64,000 nt of DNA from Eubacterium sp. UBA3279 (GCA_002361775.1 DETV01000038.1:1-64000), one strand, 5' to 3'; shown: positions 53,226 through 61,926, counted from the first letter of the stretch. Notes: generated by a model from the sequence alone, not told the origin. Made by a program: numbers and translations.

Positions 53226-54806
53226 TTAGATATTCAGAAGATCGCTGTATACTTTTAATGCTCCGTCTGTTTCGTGAGCCAGTACACGTTTTGCAAGAAC
53301 CTTACCCAACTGAACACCTTCCTGATCGAAGCTGTTCAGATTCCAGAGGAAGCCTTGGAACATAACTTTATTTTCAAAGTGGGACAGGAGTGCGCCCAGA
53401 GAAGCTGGAGTTAATTTCTCTCCAATGATAATACTGGATGGACGTCCGCCTTCAAAGTTTTTATTGCGGTTTTCATCTGCTTTTCCACAAGCAAATGCAA
53501 CAATCTGTGCTGCCACATTAGCACACAGTTTCTGTTGGCTGGTACTTCCCTGAATTACAACATCTTTTTCCATCTGGTTGTTTTTAAATCCAACAAACTG
53601 AAGAGGAATAATGTCTGTTCCCTGATGAAGTAACTGATAGAAAGAATGCTGTCCGTTGGTACCTGGTTCACCAAAGATTACCGGTCCGGTAACGTAAGAA
53701 ACAGGTTCGCCAAAACGGTTTACGGATTTTCCGTTGGATTCCATATCCAACTGCTGCAAATGAGCCGGAAAACGGCTTAATGCCTGGGAATAAGGAAGAA
53801 CAGCAGTGTCTGGATATCCCAGAATATTGCGTTCATATACGCCAATCAGTGCATCAAGCATTGCCGGGTTTTTAAAGATATCCTTTTCTTTAGCAAGTGC
53901 ATCTTCTTTAGCCGCGCCATCTAAGAACTGAGCAAATACGTCAGGTCCAAAAGCAAGAGACAAAACAGCGCCTCCTACAGCAGAAGTGGAAGAATAACGC
54001 CCTCCAATGTAATCATCCATGAAGAAAGCAGCAAGATAATCATCACTTTTTGCCAAAGGTGATGTTTCGCTGGTAACGGCAATCATATGTTTAGAAGGAT
54101 CAAGTCCTTCAGTTTTCAGCACATCTTTAACAAAAGATTCGTTGGTTAAGGTTTCCAGTGTTGTACCGGATTTTGATACCAGAATGAAAATGGAGTGTGC
54201 CACATCAATTTTGCTTAAAACACCGGAAGCATCATCTGGATCTACATTACTGATGAATTCCGCATTCATTTTTAAAGTGTCATTTGCTTTTGCCCAGTTT
54301 TCAAGAGCAAGATACATAGCGCGAGGACCAAGATCACTTCCACCGATACCAATCTGAACAACAGTAGTGAATTTTTCTCCTGCTGCATTAGCAATTTCAC
54401 CAGTATGTACTTTATGAGCAAATTCTGCAATCTTTGTCTGCTGTTCTACATAAAAAGAACGTTTGTCAACACCGTCAGCTACAACAGGTTCTCCAAGCTG
54501 TCCGCGTGTCAGTTGATGGAGAACAAGACGTTTTTCTCCTGTATTGATGACCTCTCCATTGTAAAGAGCTTCATATTTTTCTGTAAGCTGAGCTTCTTCG
54601 GCTAATTGAGCCAGTACGGATAATACCTTATCATCTACCTGTTTGGCGCCAAAATTATATACAAGGTCTTCTGCCATTGGTACACTGTATTTTTTTACCC
54701 GATCCGCACCATTTTCTCCAGACATTACATCAGCCAGATGAACTTTTTCAATAGCAGATAACTCTTTAAAGGCAGCTAATGTATCCAAATTATTCCAACT
54801 AACCAT
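53226..54806 (-). CDS. pgi: Glucose-6-phosphate isomerase
   Basis: 526 residues; GAGGAGG eight bases before the ATG at 54806. Interconverts glucose 6-phosphate and fructose 6-phosphate. 'VQIGIGGSDLGPRAMYLAL' (phosphate-binding loop, about 150), 'VSKSGTTLETLTN' (about 210) and GEPGTNGQHSFYQLLHQGT (about 372, including catalytic Glu/His residues) are clear. It is the large E. coli-like form. Monocistronic. Confidence 0.95.
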   Translation of the reverse strand: MVSWNNLDTLAAFKELSAIEKVHLADVMSGENGADRVKKYSVPMAEDLVYNFGAKQVDDKVLSVLAQLAEEAQLTEKYEALYNGEVINTGEKRLVLHQLTRGQLGEPVVADGVDKRSFYVEQQTKIAEFAHKVHTGEIANAAGEKFTTVVQIGIGGSDLGPRAMYLALENWAKANDTLKMNAEFISNVDPDDASGVLSKIDVAHSIFILVSKSGTTLETLTNESFVKDVLKTEGLDPSKHMIAVTSETSPLAKSDDYLAAFFMDDYIGGRYSSTSAVGGAVLSLAFGPDVFAQFLDGAAKEDALAKEKDIFKNPAMLDALIGVYERNILGYPDTAVLPYSQALSRFPAHLQQLDMESNGKSVNRFGEPVSYVTGPVIFGEPGTNGQHSFYQLLHQGTDIIPLQFVGFKNNQMEKDVVIQGSTSQQKLCANVAAQIVAFACGKADENRNKNFEGGRPSSIIIGEKLTPASLGALLSHFENKVMFQGFLWNLNSFDQEGVQLGKVLAKRVLAHETDGALKVYSDLLNI

Positions 54807-54928
54807 TTCAGATTCCTCCTCATTGCAAAATATTATCTTATTTTTTTATAGTTCCACAAGAATTATACTATTAAATAAGGGCAAATTCAAGTGAAAACCA
54901 TTTTTGAATAGAAGATAAAAAGAATAGA

Positions 54929-55073
54929 TGGTATAATAATTGCACATAGTGCAATTCAAGCCAATGTACCATTGGCTTGCTGTCACCTGTGGTGACAGAT
55001 TATACCTGGCAATCCACGGCTTGAAAAGCAAATGCCCATGCGAGCGCTTTCTTTTCTGCGCACGTGGTATAAT
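54929..55073 (+). other. Structured element of three tandem perfect hairpins between near-identical promoters
   Basis: No gene between 54807 and 55127. TGGTATAATAATTG (54929-54942) and TGGTATAATGATTG (55065-55078) flank the element; each has an extended -10. Between them are ATTGCAC-ATA-GTGCAAT (54939-54955), CAAGCCAAT-GTACC-ATTGGCTTG (54957-54979) and CTGTCACC-TGT-GGTGACAG (54980-54998), touching end to end. A weaker outer stem CCACG (55014-55018)/CGTGG (55063-55067) reaches the second promoter. The second copy is the probable promoter of the methyltransferase. Confidence 0.6.
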
Positions 55074-55127
55074 GATTGAATCAGAGAATGCTAAAAATAA
55101 CTGGATGGTGAGAGAAAGGGAAAATAG

Positions 55128-55952
55128 ATGGCTGAAATAATAGAAATTCATAATTTTGACGCACCGGAACTGGATATTTATGCCCGGTTATCGGAAGTAC
55201 AGTTGTTGAGACTTTATGAACCGGGCGAAGGAGTTTTTATTGCAGAAAGTCCAAAAGTGATAGAAAGAGCGTTGAATGCAGGATATATTCCTATATCTAT
55301 ATTGATGGAGAAAAAACATGTGGAAAGCGAAGGAAAGGAAATTTTGGAATGCTGCCCCAATACACCTGTATATGTTGCGGAGCTTTCGGTAATAACAAAA
55401 CTTACCGGCTTTCAACTGACCAGAGGAATGTTATGCGCTATGCATCGCCAGCCGCTTCCTTCAGTGGAAAGAGTATGTGAAAATGCAAAGAGAATTGCTG
55501 TATTGGAAAATGTGGTAAATCCTACAAACGTGGGGGCTATTTTTCGGTCTGCTGCAGCGCTTCATATGGACGGGGTGATTTTGACTGCAGGATGCAGTGA
55601 TCCTTTATACCGACGTTCGGCCAGAGTAAGTATGGGAACTGTATTTCAGATTCCCTGGACGAAATTACCTGAGACCTCCTGTTGGCCGGAAAATGGTCTG
55701 TCTTTGTTAAAACAACTTGGATTTAAGACAGCGGCGATGGCTTTATCGGAGAAATCTGTAGGGATTGATAATGAAAAACTACTGAAAGAAGAAAAACTTG
55801 CTGTTATTTTAGGAACAGAAGGAGATGGTTTGGCAGAAAAAACCATTGCAGATTGTGATTATACAGTAAAAATTCCCATGTCTCATGGCGTGGACTCATT
55901 AAATGTGGCGGCAGCTAGCGCAGTGGCTTTCTGGCAACTGGGAAACAGATAA
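55128..55952 (+). CDS. TrmH-family RNA methyltransferase
   Basis: 274 residues. A SpoU-type substrate-binding domain (about 15-110) is followed by the knotted SPOUT fold with motif 1 'NPTNVGAIFRSAAAL', motif 2 'LGTEGDGL' and motif 3 'IPMSHGVDSLNVAAASAV'. Methylates ribose 2'-OH in rRNA or tRNA with SAM. AGAAAGGG lies upstream of ATG 55128. The specific nucleotide cannot be assigned. Confidence 0.9.
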   Translation: MAEIIEIHNFDAPELDIYARLSEVQLLRLYEPGEGVFIAESPKVIERALNAGYIPISILMEKKHVESEGKEILECCPNTPVYVAELSVITKLTGFQLTRGMLCAMHRQPLPSVERVCENAKRIAVLENVVNPTNVGAIFRSAAALHMDGVILTAGCSDPLYRRSARVSMGTVFQIPWTKLPETSCWPENGLSLLKQLGFKTAAMALSEKSVGIDNEKLLKEEKLAVILGTEGDGLAEKTIADCDYTVKIPMSHGVDSLNVAAASAVAFWQLGNR

Positions 55953-56085
55953 ACAGAAAAAACTTTGTAACATTTTCACAAAGATTATTTTTCGAAAAGT
56001 GGGAAATGACAGCCGATTTTATCGTCATTTTATATGAAAAAGTGGGGGATAATTCGTAAATTAAGCCAAAATTATTTGGGTTCTA

Positions 56086-56114
56086 TTGACTTTGATAAAA
56101 AATGTCTCTATAAT
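56086..56114 (+). promoter_or_regulatory. Promoter of the cell-wall hydrolase gene
   Basis: TTGACT (56086-56091), 17 bases, TATAAT (56109-56114); about 95 bases of leader. The remainder of 55953-56085 shows no feature. Confidence 0.7.
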
Positions 56115-56211
56115 TCATCTTAAATAACTTGTTACAAAAATGTGAAGAATATATAGATAAGATTTACATTGTACTGCGGGGATGTCAGCCGGATGAGGAA
56201 AGGGACAGAAT

Positions 56212-57057
56212 ATGGATAAACTGAGAAAAGCATGGAATTCTTTCCGGGTTTTATTTATCCGGATGATAAAAGAACATCGCAGGATATGCATGGTTGCTGC
56301 CGGGACAGCGGTTGTTTTTGCCGGAGCCGGGACAGCCATTGTGAGTAATATGAAAGAAAATACACAGGAGACGATGGCTTTCACCAAAGAAGAACAGGGA
56401 GAAGGTTCTCCACAGAATCAGGAGATCTCCCAGGATGACGACGACCCTGCCAGGCAGATCCCCTGCGGATATGCAGGGGTAATTGAAGGAGTCCTTTCCA
56501 CAAAAGGATTGACTAAGAGTTATCGTGCCATTGGTACCAGTTGCGAGATAGTATTGGTAGGACAGAGAATGATCGCAACGGAAGTGGTATCCCGTTTGGA
56601 TATGGGGTCAAGGCTTTTGCAGAATTTTTCTGAACTTGATAATCAGTCCTGGGAAATGGCAGTAAATACGCCTATGTCTGACAGAGATTATGAAAATCTT
56701 TTGGCAATCGTAGAAGCGGAAGCTGGTGGAGAAGATGTGGAAGGTCGGATTATGGTGGCGAACGTGATATTAAACAGGGTAGTTTCCGAAGATTTTCCAA
56801 ATGATGTGACATCAGTGATCTGGGAACGAGCAGGAGGAAGTACTCAGTTTTCTCCTACAGCAGACGGACGGATTCATACGGTAAAAATATCAGATACGAC
56901 CCGAGAGGCTGTAAACCGGGCAGTTGATGGTGAAGATATGTCTCAGGGAGCTTTATATTTTATTGCAAAAGATCAGGCAGATAAAGACAATATTGCGTGG
57001 TTTGATAATAAATTAAAGTTTCTTTTCCAACATGGAAAGCACAGTTTTTATGAGTAA
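56212..57057 (+). CDS. Cell-wall hydrolase, SleB-like (Hydrolase_2)
   Basis: 281 residues. Basic N-terminus, one membrane anchor near residues 24-43, a low-complexity linker, then a C-terminal Hydrolase_2 domain from about 160: 'LLAIVEAEAGGEDVEGRIMVANVILNRV' has the catalytic Glu, and 'STQFSPTADGRI' and 'ALYFIA' are conserved. SleB-type enzymes cut cortex peptidoglycan in germination; vegetative members act in the wall. A middle part (about 85-155) is unassigned. AGGAAAGG precedes ATG 56212. Confidence 0.85.
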   Translation: MDKLRKAWNSFRVLFIRMIKEHRRICMVAAGTAVVFAGAGTAIVSNMKENTQETMAFTKEEQGEGSPQNQEISQDDDDPARQIPCGYAGVIEGVLSTKGLTKSYRAIGTSCEIVLVGQRMIATEVVSRLDMGSRLLQNFSELDNQSWEMAVNTPMSDRDYENLLAIVEAEAGGEDVEGRIMVANVILNRVVSEDFPNDVTSVIWERAGGSTQFSPTADGRIHTVKISDTTREAVNRAVDGEDMSQGALYFIAKDQADKDNIAWFDNKLKFLFQHGKHSFYE

Positions 57058-57096
57058 ATGATATTAAAAAGAAATAAATGCGTATAAAAGAAATCT

Positions 57097-57142
57097 ACTC
57101 GTAGGGATATGATCAAAAACAGATATCCCTGCGAGTTTTTGT
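57097..57142 (+). terminator. Intrinsic terminator after the cell-wall hydrolase
   Basis: ACTCGTAGGGATAT (57097-57110) pairs with ATATCCCTGCGAGT (57123-57136), one G-T pair, then T5. Confidence 0.85.
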
Positions 57143-57191
57143 TTTTTATAGAAAAAATATCAGGAATTAAAAATGAGAAAGGAAGGATGAT

Positions 57192-57512
57192 ATGGCAGAA
57201 TTAAATTTTGAACCCCAAAAAGAAAAAAGAAATATTCGAGGAAATATTTTACGTGTAGCAGCGTATATTCGTGTTTCTTCAGAATCAGAGGAACAAGAAA
57301 ACTCTTATGACACGCAGTATGAATATTTCACCCGACTTCTTCAAAGTAACCCTCAATGGAGCGATGCAGGTATATATTCAGATTATGGAATATCAGGTAC
57401 TGACAGAGAACAGCGTACGGGATACAAGAGATTACTTCGTCATTGTGAAGAAGAAAAAATAGATTATATTATTTGTAAATCTATTTCACGTTTTGCGCAA
57501 AAGGAGTCTTAG
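57192..57512 (+). pseudogene. Truncated serine recombinase (resolvase domain)
   Basis: 106 codons starting at a good site (AAGGAAGG before ATG 57192). 'RVAAYIRVSSESEEQENSYDTQ' carries the nucleophilic Ser of the resolvase fold, and 'YSDYGISGTDREQRTGYKRLL' and 'CKSISRFAQ' are typical of large serine recombinases. The frame stops after about 105 residues; the recombinase and zinc-ribbon domains are missing. A deletion scar of an integrative element. Confidence 0.8.
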
Positions 57513-57670
57513 TGAGAACAGAAGAAGTTCATCACAAGGCTCCTTTATCTTTAGGAGGAACCCATGAGAGAAGCAACCTCATTGCTTTGTGCAAGTCGTG
57601 CCATGCAAGGATTCATGCAGAGAACGGAGATCGGTTTAAGAAAAATCAGGAATATATCTACAAAAAATAA
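57512..57670 (+). pseudogene. HNH endonuclease fragment
   Basis: A 53-codon frame begins at the end of the recombinase scar: 'EEVHHKAPLSLGGTHERSNL' followed by CKSCHARIH and 'GDRFKKNQEYIYKK'. This is the C-terminal half of a phage-type HNH nuclease (HH, N, H plus the second CxxC); the N-terminal half with the first CxxC pair is missing. No ribosome site, so probably not expressed. The join with the recombinase marks a deletion. Confidence 0.75.
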
Positions 57671-57677
57671 CTAAAAT

Positions 57678-57747
57678 TTTGGTATTATATATATCAAAAA
57701 TGAAAAAATAGTAGTATAATACTAGAAAGAACTTGATGCGATTTGGT
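57678..57747. promoter_or_regulatory. Promoter and operator-like palindrome of the Xre-ImmA-PIN operon
   Basis: TAGTAT-A-ATACTA (57712-57724) is a perfect palindrome covering the -10 TATAAT (57715-57720). TTTGGTATT occurs at 57678-57686 and 57739-57747, on either side, as a direct repeat. Fits binding by the Xre protein encoded next. Confidence 0.6.
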
Positions 57748-57796
57748 ATTTATAGTATCATATATTTCAATGTTTATTTTGGAAGGAGAAATTGTC

Positions 57797-58144
57797 ATGA
57801 AACGTATGTCTCAGGAGAAGATGGTTGCAATCGTAAAACAACTGAGAAAAACAAAAAACTTGACTCAAGAACAATTAAGCGCAGAAACTGGAATTAATAG
57901 GCAGATGATAGGTAGATTAGAGAATAGCGAATATATGCCTTCGATTTCTCAATTGGAGAAATTAGCTGAAATACTTGGATTTGATATTACTGATTTATAT
58001 GTAGAAAATGAACCTATGGTATATACCGCTTATCGTAGTTCTAGTATGTCAAAAGAGGAAAAAGAAGGAGTTGATCACATATTTGAAATGATGATGGCTT
58101 CTAAACAGCAGCTTCTTTTGAGAAAGGCGATGTTGAATGAGTAA
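57797..58144 (+). CDS. Xre-family helix-turn-helix regulator
   Basis: 115 residues from ATG 57797 with GGAAGGAG before; the frame upstream to 57743 is leader. HTH_3 domain (about 5-60): 'NLTQEQLSAETGINRQMIGRLENSEYMPSISQLEKLAEIL'. The C-terminal 45 residues form a short helical tail. Likely represses its own operon through the palindrome upstream. Overlaps the protease gene by eight bases. AT-rich codon use compared with the core genes suggests acquired DNA. Confidence 0.9.
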   Translation: MKRMSQEKMVAIVKQLRKTKNLTQEQLSAETGINRQMIGRLENSEYMPSISQLEKLAEILGFDITDLYVENEPMVYTAYRSSSMSKEEKEGVDHIFEMMMASKQQLLLRKAMLNE

Positions 58145-59009
58145 AAGTAATGCTATTGTATTAAATGAAAAGCAAATATACGAAGTGAAAGGTCTGGCCT
58201 CTGATACCAGACAATCTTTTGGGGTTCATCCTAATATTCCTATTGGAAATGATATTAAGCTGCTTTTGGAAAAAAATGACATTTTATTATGTGAATACCC
58301 ATTTTCTGATACAGATGGAACGCACACTTATGGTAATATTACTTGGTTTAAAACGGATAATGAAACTATTACGTTTATTGGATTAAATACATCAAGCTTT
58401 TATGACGAGCAGATATTTGCTATTGCACATGAAATATATCATTATATAACTCAATCAGGAAAAGCTTATACACCGGATATGGAATATGAGGATACGATTA
58501 CAGAGAAAAAAGCTGACAGATTTGCGGCTGAATTATTACTGCCGGAAGCGGCGTTAAAAACAGCAGCGGTAGGAATGCTTGGAAGCTCTGATATGAGAGG
58601 AATTCCAGAGACTAGATTATTACGGTTTATCGCCAGAATACAATGCGATTGGTGGCTTCCTTTTCAAGCAATTATTAACAGATTGTATGAAGAAGGCTTT
58701 ATTGACGAAAGTCAATATGAGAAACTGTACGAAATAGATTGTCGAAGTGAAGATGGAATGTACAGAAGACTCTTAAAAAATATTGATGCTGAGATATCGG
58801 AACTTTTAAACAAAAAAACAAAAACAGTGGGTGTTTCTAATAAGGTTGTAGAAACGATTATCAGCAATTATGAGGATGGTTTTATTGATGACGATGAATT
58901 CGTTAGTACATTAGCCATGTTTGATAAAAAACCAGAAGATTTTGGCTTTGATATGGTAATAGAGTTAGATGAAGACTTGATGGATTTCCTGGAAAGCGAG
59001 GAAGATTAA
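58137..59009 (+). CDS. ImmA/IrrE-family metallopeptidase
   Basis: 290 residues. HEIYH (residues about 98-102, HExxH) with a downstream Glu in 'EKKADRFAAELLLPEAAL' is the gluzincin-like zinc site of COG2856 proteins. These cleave a partner Xre repressor in response to stress or DNA damage, as in ICEBs1. It overlaps the Xre gene at its start and the PIN-like gene by one base at its end. C-terminal about 120 residues are acidic and unassigned. Confidence 0.9.
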   Translation: MSKSNAIVLNEKQIYEVKGLASDTRQSFGVHPNIPIGNDIKLLLEKNDILLCEYPFSDTDGTHTYGNITWFKTDNETITFIGLNTSSFYDEQIFAIAHEIYHYITQSGKAYTPDMEYEDTITEKKADRFAAELLLPEAALKTAAVGMLGSSDMRGIPETRLLRFIARIQCDWWLPFQAIINRLYEEGFIDESQYEKLYEIDCRSEDGMYRRLLKNIDAEISELLNKKTKTVGVSNKVVETIISNYEDGFIDDDEFVSTLAMFDKKPEDFGFDMVIELDEDLMDFLESEED

Positions 59010-59710
59010 TGAAGGTAGACACAAAAGAGATCAATCCTGCCTTCCTGAGTATCATACAAAATCCGAGTCAAAAAGTATTTTTGGATGCAAATTTCTTTAT
59101 TCCACCAGATAAGAGTAAAGTCGCAAAGGTAAAGGCCTATTCATTGACTGATTTTAAAGAATGCTGGCTTATTCCGTTGCTAAATGAATTCAGTGGTCTG
59201 GTAATACATGAATCAGTATATGATGAATTAGTTGCTGATGGTGTGAAAAGCTACACAGATGAACAGGTGAACTGTAATCCTTCTAAAATTAAGATTCATT
59301 ACGATTCAGAGTTAAGCAGCGCGGAAGAAGCTTTGAGAAACACTTATATGAATAAAATTGCTGTTCATTCTTTATATAATCCGACAAGAGATAATGCTAA
59401 GGATAGAGGAGAAGTAAGATCGTTATCCTTTATGGCTGTTAAACAGTATCTGTTTTTTGCAGCGAATGATGCATTACCGGTTAGGTTGATTAAAAATGCT
59501 GCTGAATTAGATACGGGATTAGATGATATGCAGATTGTTCAAATGTATGAACTAATATATTATTTGTGCAAGACGGAAAAATATGACAAGAAAGCATTAA
59601 GGATACTGTATAAGTATCAGTATTATTTGACACCAGGTGATAAACGAACAAATCCCGACTGGGGAAATTTCATAGAGCAGATGGATGTTCTGTATAATGG
59701 AATATTGTAA
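59009..59710 (+). CDS. PIN-domain-like protein
   Basis: 233 residues. Acidic residues at the positions expected for a PIN ribonuclease: Asp26 in VFLDANFF, Glu73 in ESVYDEL, Glu135 in DRGEVRSL and Asp154 in AANDALP. The 'RGE' and 'ND' pairs match the family spacing. I therefore read it as a possible RNase or toxin; the C-terminal 75 residues are an extra helical part. Third gene of the Xre-ImmA operon. Not a closely recognised named toxin, and activity is inferred. Confidence 0.65.
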   Translation: MKVDTKEINPAFLSIIQNPSQKVFLDANFFIPPDKSKVAKVKAYSLTDFKECWLIPLLNEFSGLVIHESVYDELVADGVKSYTDEQVNCNPSKIKIHYDSELSSAEEALRNTYMNKIAVHSLYNPTRDNAKDRGEVRSLSFMAVKQYLFFAANDALPVRLIKNAAELDTGLDDMQIVQMYELIYYLCKTEKYDKKALRILYKYQYYLTPGDKRTNPDWGNFIEQMDVLYNGIL

Positions 59711-59822
59711 TTATGTGAAAGGATCATGCAAAAGTTTCCATATCCCTCGACTTTTTTGTTATGTAGAGGTATAATGTCTATATAGTATAGGTATATGCCA
59801 CCTATACAGAAAGGGGGACATT

Positions 59823-60401
59823 ATGCCAACAGAAAAAAAATATCCGGATTGGGTACAGGAACAACGAACACGGGGAACTACAGTGAAAAAGAAAGGGGAT
59901 ACCTATTATCTCTATAAGCGGACATCCAGGCGTGTCCCCGGAAAGAAATATCCCCAGCCGGTAGATACCTATATCGGTATCATCACGCCGGGAGGGGTCA
60001 TAAAAAGCGGAAAGAAAAAAATATCCCTTGGTGGGATCGAAGTGAAGGAATACGGATTTTCCCAGGCAGTATGGCAGCTCTGCCCGGAGGGGTGGAAAAA
60101 GCCCCTTGGAGATGACTGGGAGGATGTCCTTTCCATCATCCTGTGGAAGTGGTCACCGGAAACTTACCTTACAAAAGAAAGGAAGCTGAAGCCGGAACAG
60201 GATTTCCATTATCAGCTTAATGCCCAGGCCTCATCCCTGAACAGGCGTATGTATAAGGAACACGGGGTGGGGCTGCAGGAACTACAGGTGCTGAAAAGCA
60301 TTTACCTGCTGTACATTGGAAAAGAAATGGCGGTATCAAAGATCAGCCCGGAACAGGAACAGCTGCTGGGAAAAACAGGGGTGGATCTTTTCATGTGCTG
60401 A
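59823..60401 (+). CDS. IS-associated protein of unknown function
   Basis: 192 residues; AAGGGGGAC before ATG 59823. A basic N-terminal region ('YYLYKRTSRRVPGKKYP', 'VDTYIGIITPGGVI') resembles the N-terminal stretch of some DDE transposases of the IS1634 kind, followed by a helical C-terminal part. It ends about 25 bases before the transposase start. No catalytic triad. Likely a DNA-binding helper of the element. Confidence 0.6.
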   Translation: MPTEKKYPDWVQEQRTRGTTVKKKGDTYYLYKRTSRRVPGKKYPQPVDTYIGIITPGGVIKSGKKKISLGGIEVKEYGFSQAVWQLCPEGWKKPLGDDWEDVLSIILWKWSPETYLTKERKLKPEQDFHYQLNAQASSLNRRMYKEHGVGLQELQVLKSIYLLYIGKEMAVSKISPEQEQLLGKTGVDLFMC

Positions 60402-60426
60402 AAACAGATTCCAGACAAAGCCGCTT

Positions 60427-61686
60427 GTGGAATATATGAGAGCCGTGCCGGATCCCAGATGTGGCCGGGAAACAAAACACGACCATGCGGAAACGCTGGT
60501 ATGTCTTGTGGCCGGTTTCCTTGCAGGCAAGACGACCATACGAAGGAGCCTGAAATGGTGTGAAAAGCATTTGGAAGAATTGAGGGAATATCTTCCGTTA
60601 AAGAATGGCATCGCCTCCCCTTCTACGGTATGCCGGCTTCTGTCAGGGATTGACGAGGAACTGTTTGCGCTGGAATTCATGGAATGGATCGGGGAGATTG
60701 TGGATACAAAAGGAATCCATCTTGCGGTTGATGGGAAGGCACTGCGGGCGGGAATGGAGAAAGTGAAGGATTTCCGTGTGCCGATGATTTTGAATGCGGT
60801 CGATGTGGTAACGGGACTAGTGGTGGCACAGATGCCCATAAAGAATAAAGAGTGTGAGATCAAAGCGATACCGGAACTGTTGAAACTGTTGGGTATCCAG
60901 GGAAGTATTGTCACGACAGACGCAGACGGAACCCAGACGCAGATCATGGAGCAGATTGTGTCCCAGGAAGGGCATTTTGTGCTAATGGTCAAAAAGAACC
61001 AGCCTCAGTCTTATGAGGAGATTGTGAAGTATTTCGGGGAAATGTCAGAAGACAAAAAAAGGATGAAAGAAAACGAAACCTACAAACCAAGATACCCCAG
61101 GATGCAGGAGAAATATGAAGAAATAAGCCAGAAGGAGAGAAACCGTGACAGAGAGGAATACCGGTGGTACAGCGTATGCACGGAATGCAGTCTCCTGACA
61201 AAGGCGCAGAAAGAATGGCCCTTTGTAAAAACAGTAGGATTAGCCAGACAGATACGGATACCGGTAGAAAGGGACGAGCAGAGAAACGACATGACACCGG
61301 ATATAAAAACATTTCTGGAAAAGGGCTCAAGGCGGAGGCCGAAACCAATCCGGGAGGAAGAAACAGGAAAAGATATCCAGGAAACAGGGATGATCTCGGA
61401 CATGGAACTGTCGGCGGAAGAAATGGGGCGGATAAAAAGGGAACACTGGGCGGTTGAAAACCGTCTGCACCATGTGCTGGACGACACATTCCGTGAAGAC
61501 AGGTCACCGGCAAAGAAATCAAAGCACAATCTGGGGCTGATCAGGAAGTTTGCCTATAATATCTTGCGGATAGCCATACTGTCCGGCGACTGTGCGGAAC
61601 TCATAACAGAAGCCATGGATGATTTCAGCGATGACCCTTTTTTGAGAAAGAAATATGTCTTCAGCGGAATTGACAGTTTTTATTGA
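60427..61686 (+). CDS. ISAs1-family transposase
   Basis: Family start ('EYMRAVPDPRCGRETKH') lies near GTG 60427 or ATG 60436; the TTG at 60316 would overlap the helper gene by 86 bases and adds unrelated residues. DDE residues: Asp in VDGKALR, Asp in TTDADGTQ, Glu in HWAVENRLHHVLDD. About 420 residues, near full length for the family. Ends 'DDPFLRKKYVF'. The reading frame appears intact, so the element may be active. Confidence 0.85.
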   Translation: MEYMRAVPDPRCGRETKHDHAETLVCLVAGFLAGKTTIRRSLKWCEKHLEELREYLPLKNGIASPSTVCRLLSGIDEELFALEFMEWIGEIVDTKGIHLAVDGKALRAGMEKVKDFRVPMILNAVDVVTGLVVAQMPIKNKECEIKAIPELLKLLGIQGSIVTTDADGTQTQIMEQIVSQEGHFVLMVKKNQPQSYEEIVKYFGEMSEDKKRMKENETYKPRYPRMQEKYEEISQKERNRDREEYRWYSVCTECSLLTKAQKEWPFVKTVGLARQIRIPVERDEQRNDMTPDIKTFLEKGSRRRPKPIREEETGKDIQETGMISDMELSAEEMGRIKREHWAVENRLHHVLDDTFREDRSPAKKSKHNLGLIRKFAYNILRIAILSGDCAELITEAMDDFSDDPFLRKKYVFSGIDSFY

Positions 61687-61897
61687 TGTAAAAATAGTAT
61701 ACAGGATTTGAAAAAAAGTGTAAATAAGACAGAGGGGAAATTTTGCTCTTTTTTACCGAAGTGTGAATCTGGTAAGGGAGAAAAAATGTCAGGGAAGTCA
61801 CCCAGGCCGGATTTTGGATGGACTGACTACAGGTTCAAAATAAATGATGATTTTGGGATGCTTCATGAAACAACCCTGCATAGGTTTGTTGTACGAC
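61687..61897. other. Right flank of the IS
   Basis: No convincing gene; a 65-codon frame (61708-61905) shows a mixed sequence and no ribosome site. It probably belongs to the element's end. Confidence 0.4.
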
Positions 61898-61926
61898 TTG
61901 TTTAAGAATGAAAAAAAATGTATAAT
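61898..61926 (+). promoter_or_regulatory. Promoter of the LCP gene
   Basis: TTGTTT (61898-61903), 17 bases, TATAAT (61921-61926) with TG before the -10. The -35 lies within 20 bases of the suspected IS end, so the insertion may have supplied it. Confidence 0.6.

Larger units (their letters stand above)
59726..61886 (+). mobile_element. ISAs1-type insertion sequence with accessory gene (ends tentative)
   Basis: A two-gene unit (59823-61686) with visibly higher G+C and different codon use (CCG, CGG, GGG) than the AT-rich genes to the left. Possible ends: ATGCAAAAGTTTCCAT (59726-59741) against the inverse of ATGAAACAACCCTGCAT (61865-61881), only partly matching. No target duplication could be found, so the limits are uncertain. 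Confidence 0.55.

Noticed and set aside
54940..55140. A 66-codon frame through the three hairpins.
   Set aside because: No ribosome site, no recognisable protein, and the palindromes explain the sequence better.
59726..59741. Clear terminal inverted repeats and target duplication for the IS.
   Set aside because: The match between the two ends is only partial and no flanking duplication is visible, so the limits are left tentative.
60363..60401. A slippery G-GGA-AAA heptamer near the end of the IS helper gene suggested a -1 frameshift into the transposase.
   Set aside because: A -1 shift does not lead to the transposase frame; that frame is +1 to the helper, so separate initiation is more likely.
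61708..61905. A 65-codon frame after the transposase.
   Set aside because: Weak start, mixed composition, no family; probably IS end sequence.
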